A program made the position numbers and the translations under genes. Below are positions 63,001 through 64,000 of a stretch of 64,000 bases of DNA, piece after piece. Positions within the stretch are counted from its first letter, which is position 1, and every line of letters begins with the position of its first letter. The notes below the pieces were generated by a model. That model was given only the letters and a program-made list of their open reading frames with translations. It had not been told where the DNA came from and did not search any database. Location: assembly GCF_037094685.1 (NCBI RefSeq), contig NZ_CP146614.1, positions 3,162,001 to 3,226,000 on the forward strand. Direction: 5' to 3'. Origin of the DNA: Massilia sp. METH4 (GTDB taxonomy: Bacteria; Pseudomonadota; Gammaproteobacteria; Burkholderiales; Burkholderiaceae_D).

Positions 63001-63386
63001 GCGTGGCCGTGGATGCCACCGACATGGGCGTCTACGAGTGGAATATCGAGGACGACACCACCGAGGCCGATGCGCGCACCGCCGCGCTCTTCGGCTTCAA
63101 GTCGGGCGCGGACGTGGTCTGGGTCCGCGTCATCACCGAGCGCATCCATCCCGAAGACGGCGCCGCCTACGCCAGCGCCGTCAAGCGCGCCCTCAAGCCG
63201 GGCGGCACGGGCCGGCTGCGCGAGGAAGTGCGGCTGCTGCTGCCGGATGGTACGGTGCGCTGGCTGGCCGTCACCGGGCAGACGTTCTTCGCGGGCACGC
63301 CGCCGCGTGCCATCTCCATGACCGGCACCGTGCGCGACATCACCGCACGCAAGGAAGCCCCCGCCGCTACTCCGCCATCTTCCTGA
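60009..63386 (+). CDS. CheB-CheR fusion with PAS domains (chemotaxis-type methylesterase/methyltransferase)
   Basis: This 1125-residue soluble signalling protein has a CheB methylesterase domain (about residues 25-210): GIGASAGG holds the catalytic Ser, LHLPPH the His and SGMGADGT the Asp. A CheR domain follows (about 230-495): AWVAACSTGEEAYSLAM, FASDIDAHALRAA and LDLITCRNFLIYL. A coiled coil rich in Glu/Gln (about 665-755) leads to PAS modules (about 760-1115). Many relatives end in a histidine kinase and receiver, but this one stops after the last PAS, ending EAPAATPPSS. An orphan signalling role independent of the chemoreceptor at 47264 is likely. Confidence 0.92.
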   Translation: MEHPAHPTAPSPPPATQPSQNEILFPVVGIGASAGGYAALSTLLQNLPPDPGMALVIILHLPPHLRSNADRVLQGCTPLPVVQVTHTMPILPNRVYVIPPDRSLRMEDGRLVPGELDRKLGDPTTIDQFFRTLAMAHREKAVGVVLSGMGADGTAGLACIKELGGVSIVQLPEDAEERSMPRSAIESGMADFVLTAAQIPHQLLELRDVNQVIRRHAEAGNAADGVPVDAGPDPQRTVRDILALLHACTGHDFRDHKEPTLLRRLERRLQVRGLPDLPAYLQLLRRDASEPAALLKDLLIGVTRFFRDPHAFDALERVVLPRLFRDRQPGDEVRAWVAACSTGEEAYSLAMLLDGQVAGTTHRPSIQVFASDIDAHALRAARSGKYPAAIAADVAPGRLERYFTREDDGYRVRSSLRDQILFAEHNVLRDPAFSRLDLITCRNFLIYLNRETYRYVLQVFHFALSPGGYLMLGSAESAEEVLHLFEPIDATHRIYQARPLAHGRPRVPVPAPRQAPGPVPAAVCEHAPAAPRPSHMFSVAEIHLRQAAALAPPSILVNAHSEILHIAEGAGAYLRHAGGEPTRELLALAPPGLRMALRVTLFQAEKSGKPAATGPVHYASEEGSRCVDVAVHPFRDEGAGEALMLVVFRDVVAATQQVPAGRPQDQSLLEQLSEDLHQTRARLRETIEQAEASMAELRTANEEWQTAVEELRAATEDREAAQAEQLSANEELKTVVHRLQLDLADAARTNDDLDNLITSSNVATLFLDRDMRILRYTPRVADLFNVIPADVGRPLQHITNHLDRPQLADEAAMVFKTLQPLEREARSTDGRDYIVRVHPYRTSQDRIEGAVMTFFDITGRRVADEALRRSEERFRTLAGTAPALIWQNDERGDNVFINRYFADFAGGEMHGGGWHAIVHPDDADEYIGSYLDAVRERSVFRNRVRLRRHDGQWRWIDNHAQPLLGADGAYLGHVGVSLDITDLMQAQQALADSERRMRVAVDATDMGVYEWNIEDDTTEADARTAALFGFKSGADVVWVRVITERIHPEDGAAYASAVKRALKPGGTGRLREEVRLLLPDGTVRWLAVTGQTFFAGTPPRAISMTGTVRDITARKEAPAATPPSS

Positions 63387-63534
63387 CCCTGTCGGCCAGC
63401 GCCTCCAGCGGGAACGGTTTTGCCAGCACCGCCATGCTCGCCTCGAGCCGTCCATTGGTAAGCAGGGTCGCCTCGCCGATGAAGATCGAGGCGGCGGATG
63501 CTTCCTGCGCGTGCGTGGGGGCGGGAAGCGGCAT
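63367..63534 (-). pseudogene. Receiver-domain remnant (C-terminal fragment of a response regulator)
   Basis: On the minus strand the frame that ends at 63367 reads SIFIGEATLLTNGRLEASM and VLAKPFPLEALADRVRKMAE. This matches the last beta strand, the conserved Lys (AKPF) and the final helix of a receiver domain. The phospho-acceptor half is missing and only 55 residues can be read from an ATG. It overlaps the end of the CheB-CheR gene by 20 bases. It is probably a leftover of a hybrid kinase gene. Confidence 0.55.
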
Positions 63535-63716
63535 GTCCAGGACGAAGTTGGCAGGTGGACATGGTACGTGATATCCGGAATTCGCGTGGACCGCAGTACC
63601 GGCAGGGCATTATTCGCCGCAGTGATGATCGGTATCCTAACAATCAATTGGCGTGTTATCGGTGGAAGTGGGAAGATGCTCCTGTCTCCTCCAACTCCCC
63701 ACAGGAATTGGAATTC

Positions 63717-63743
63717 AACCGGCCGCTGAGCCGGTTTTTTTTT
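63717..63743 (+). terminator. Rho-independent terminator (plus strand)
   Basis: Stem AACCGGC and GCCGGTT with loop CGCTGA, followed by nine T residues. No clear gene precedes it on this strand; it may end transcription from the CheB-CheR gene. Confidence 0.75.
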
Positions 63744-63773
63744 GCCGCGCCGGCTGGCGCGGCTGGGTCGCCA

Positions 63774-64000
63774 TCAGAACTTGGCTGCCAGGCTCACCCC
63801 AACGCTGCGCGGCGCCACCCGATACCCCTGCACGATCGACGCCACCTGAGGATGCTGGATCACCGTATCGTCATCGAACGCATTCTTCACGAACACGCTC
63901 AGCTTGTAGCGCGAGAAGGACAGCCCGCCGCTGAAGTCGGCGGTGTGATAGGCAGGCCGGTCGTAATCGATCGATTCCGGATTGAGCGAGCCCTTGCTCG
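63774..64000 (-). CDS. TonB-dependent receptor, C-terminal end (partial)
   Basis: The last 75 residues of a receptor run off the right edge. They include SIDYDRPAYHTADFSGGL, KLSVFVKNAFDDDTVIQ and the terminal VGVSLAAKF, the closing barrel strand with a C-terminal Phe. The protein is incomplete here, so ligand and start cannot be judged. Confidence 0.8.
   Translation of the reverse strand, partial: SKGSLNPESIDYDRPAYHTADFSGGLSFSRYKLSVFVKNAFDDDTVIQHPQVASIVQGYRVAPRSVGVSLAAKF

Overview
The window is GC-rich with good Shine-Dalgarno sites. Its gene content suggests a betaproteobacterium of the Oxalobacteraceae (Massilia, Duganella or Pseudoduganella type), probably a soil or plant-associated polysaccharide degrader. 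The main clues are TonB-dependent receptors, a PEP-CTERM protein, typA, dusA, murI and fumA with betaproteobacterial character, and very many GTGTC..GACAC palindromes. The genus is inferred; there is no rRNA in the window.

Layout. Positions 1-8000 hold an SF1 helicase, a hybrid histidine kinase, typA with a clear promoter and terminator, and one unknown gene. Positions 8.3-43.6 kb form a large locus for rhamnogalacturonan-I (RG-I) pectin and L-rhamnose. It contains a TonB-dependent receptor plus a double GH43-like enzyme. Next comes a leftward operon rhaR-S-T-P-Q-K (DeoR regulator, ABC importer, kinase) diverging from rightward rhaD and rhaI. A translationally coupled GH28-GH105-rhaM set follows. 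Beyond it are an acetyl esterase, a PL22-like lyase, a double-domain CE12 acetylesterase, a PL11 lyase, a second GH105, a second receptor, a GH43-like enzyme, a second CE12 and a DUF4861 protein. A DauR-like regulator and a TMEM175-type channel sit inside the locus. Positions 43.7-53.2 kb carry a degenerate sensor kinase, a PEP-CTERM protein, dusA, a chemoreceptor, two free-standing TonB C-terminal domain proteins, small lipoproteins and small ORFs, an OsmC protein and tRNA-His. Positions 53.4-64 kb carry yqhA-fumA-murI (leftward), acs, tRNA-Ser with odd palindromes behind it, a STY0301-like protein, a CheB-CheR-PAS fusion, a receiver-domain remnant and the end of another receptor.

How it fits together (inference from families). 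Secreted and periplasmic PL11, PL22-like, GH28, GH105, GH43 and CE12 enzymes would cut and deacetylate RG-I and trim its side chains. The two receptors would import oligomers through the outer membrane. RhaSTPQ would import the freed rhamnose, RhaM would interconvert its anomers, and RhaI, RhaK and RhaD would convert it to dihydroxyacetone phosphate and lactate. An AATCA-N6-TGATT palindrome occurs in the rhaR/rhaD intergenic region and again upstream of the first receptor operon, which suggests a shared regulon.

The intergenic regions also carry at least two families of palindromic repeats. One is built on GGTGTC..GACACC hairpins, often in pairs; the other on GGGGTCAGACCCC. No transposase, CRISPR array or rRNA was seen.
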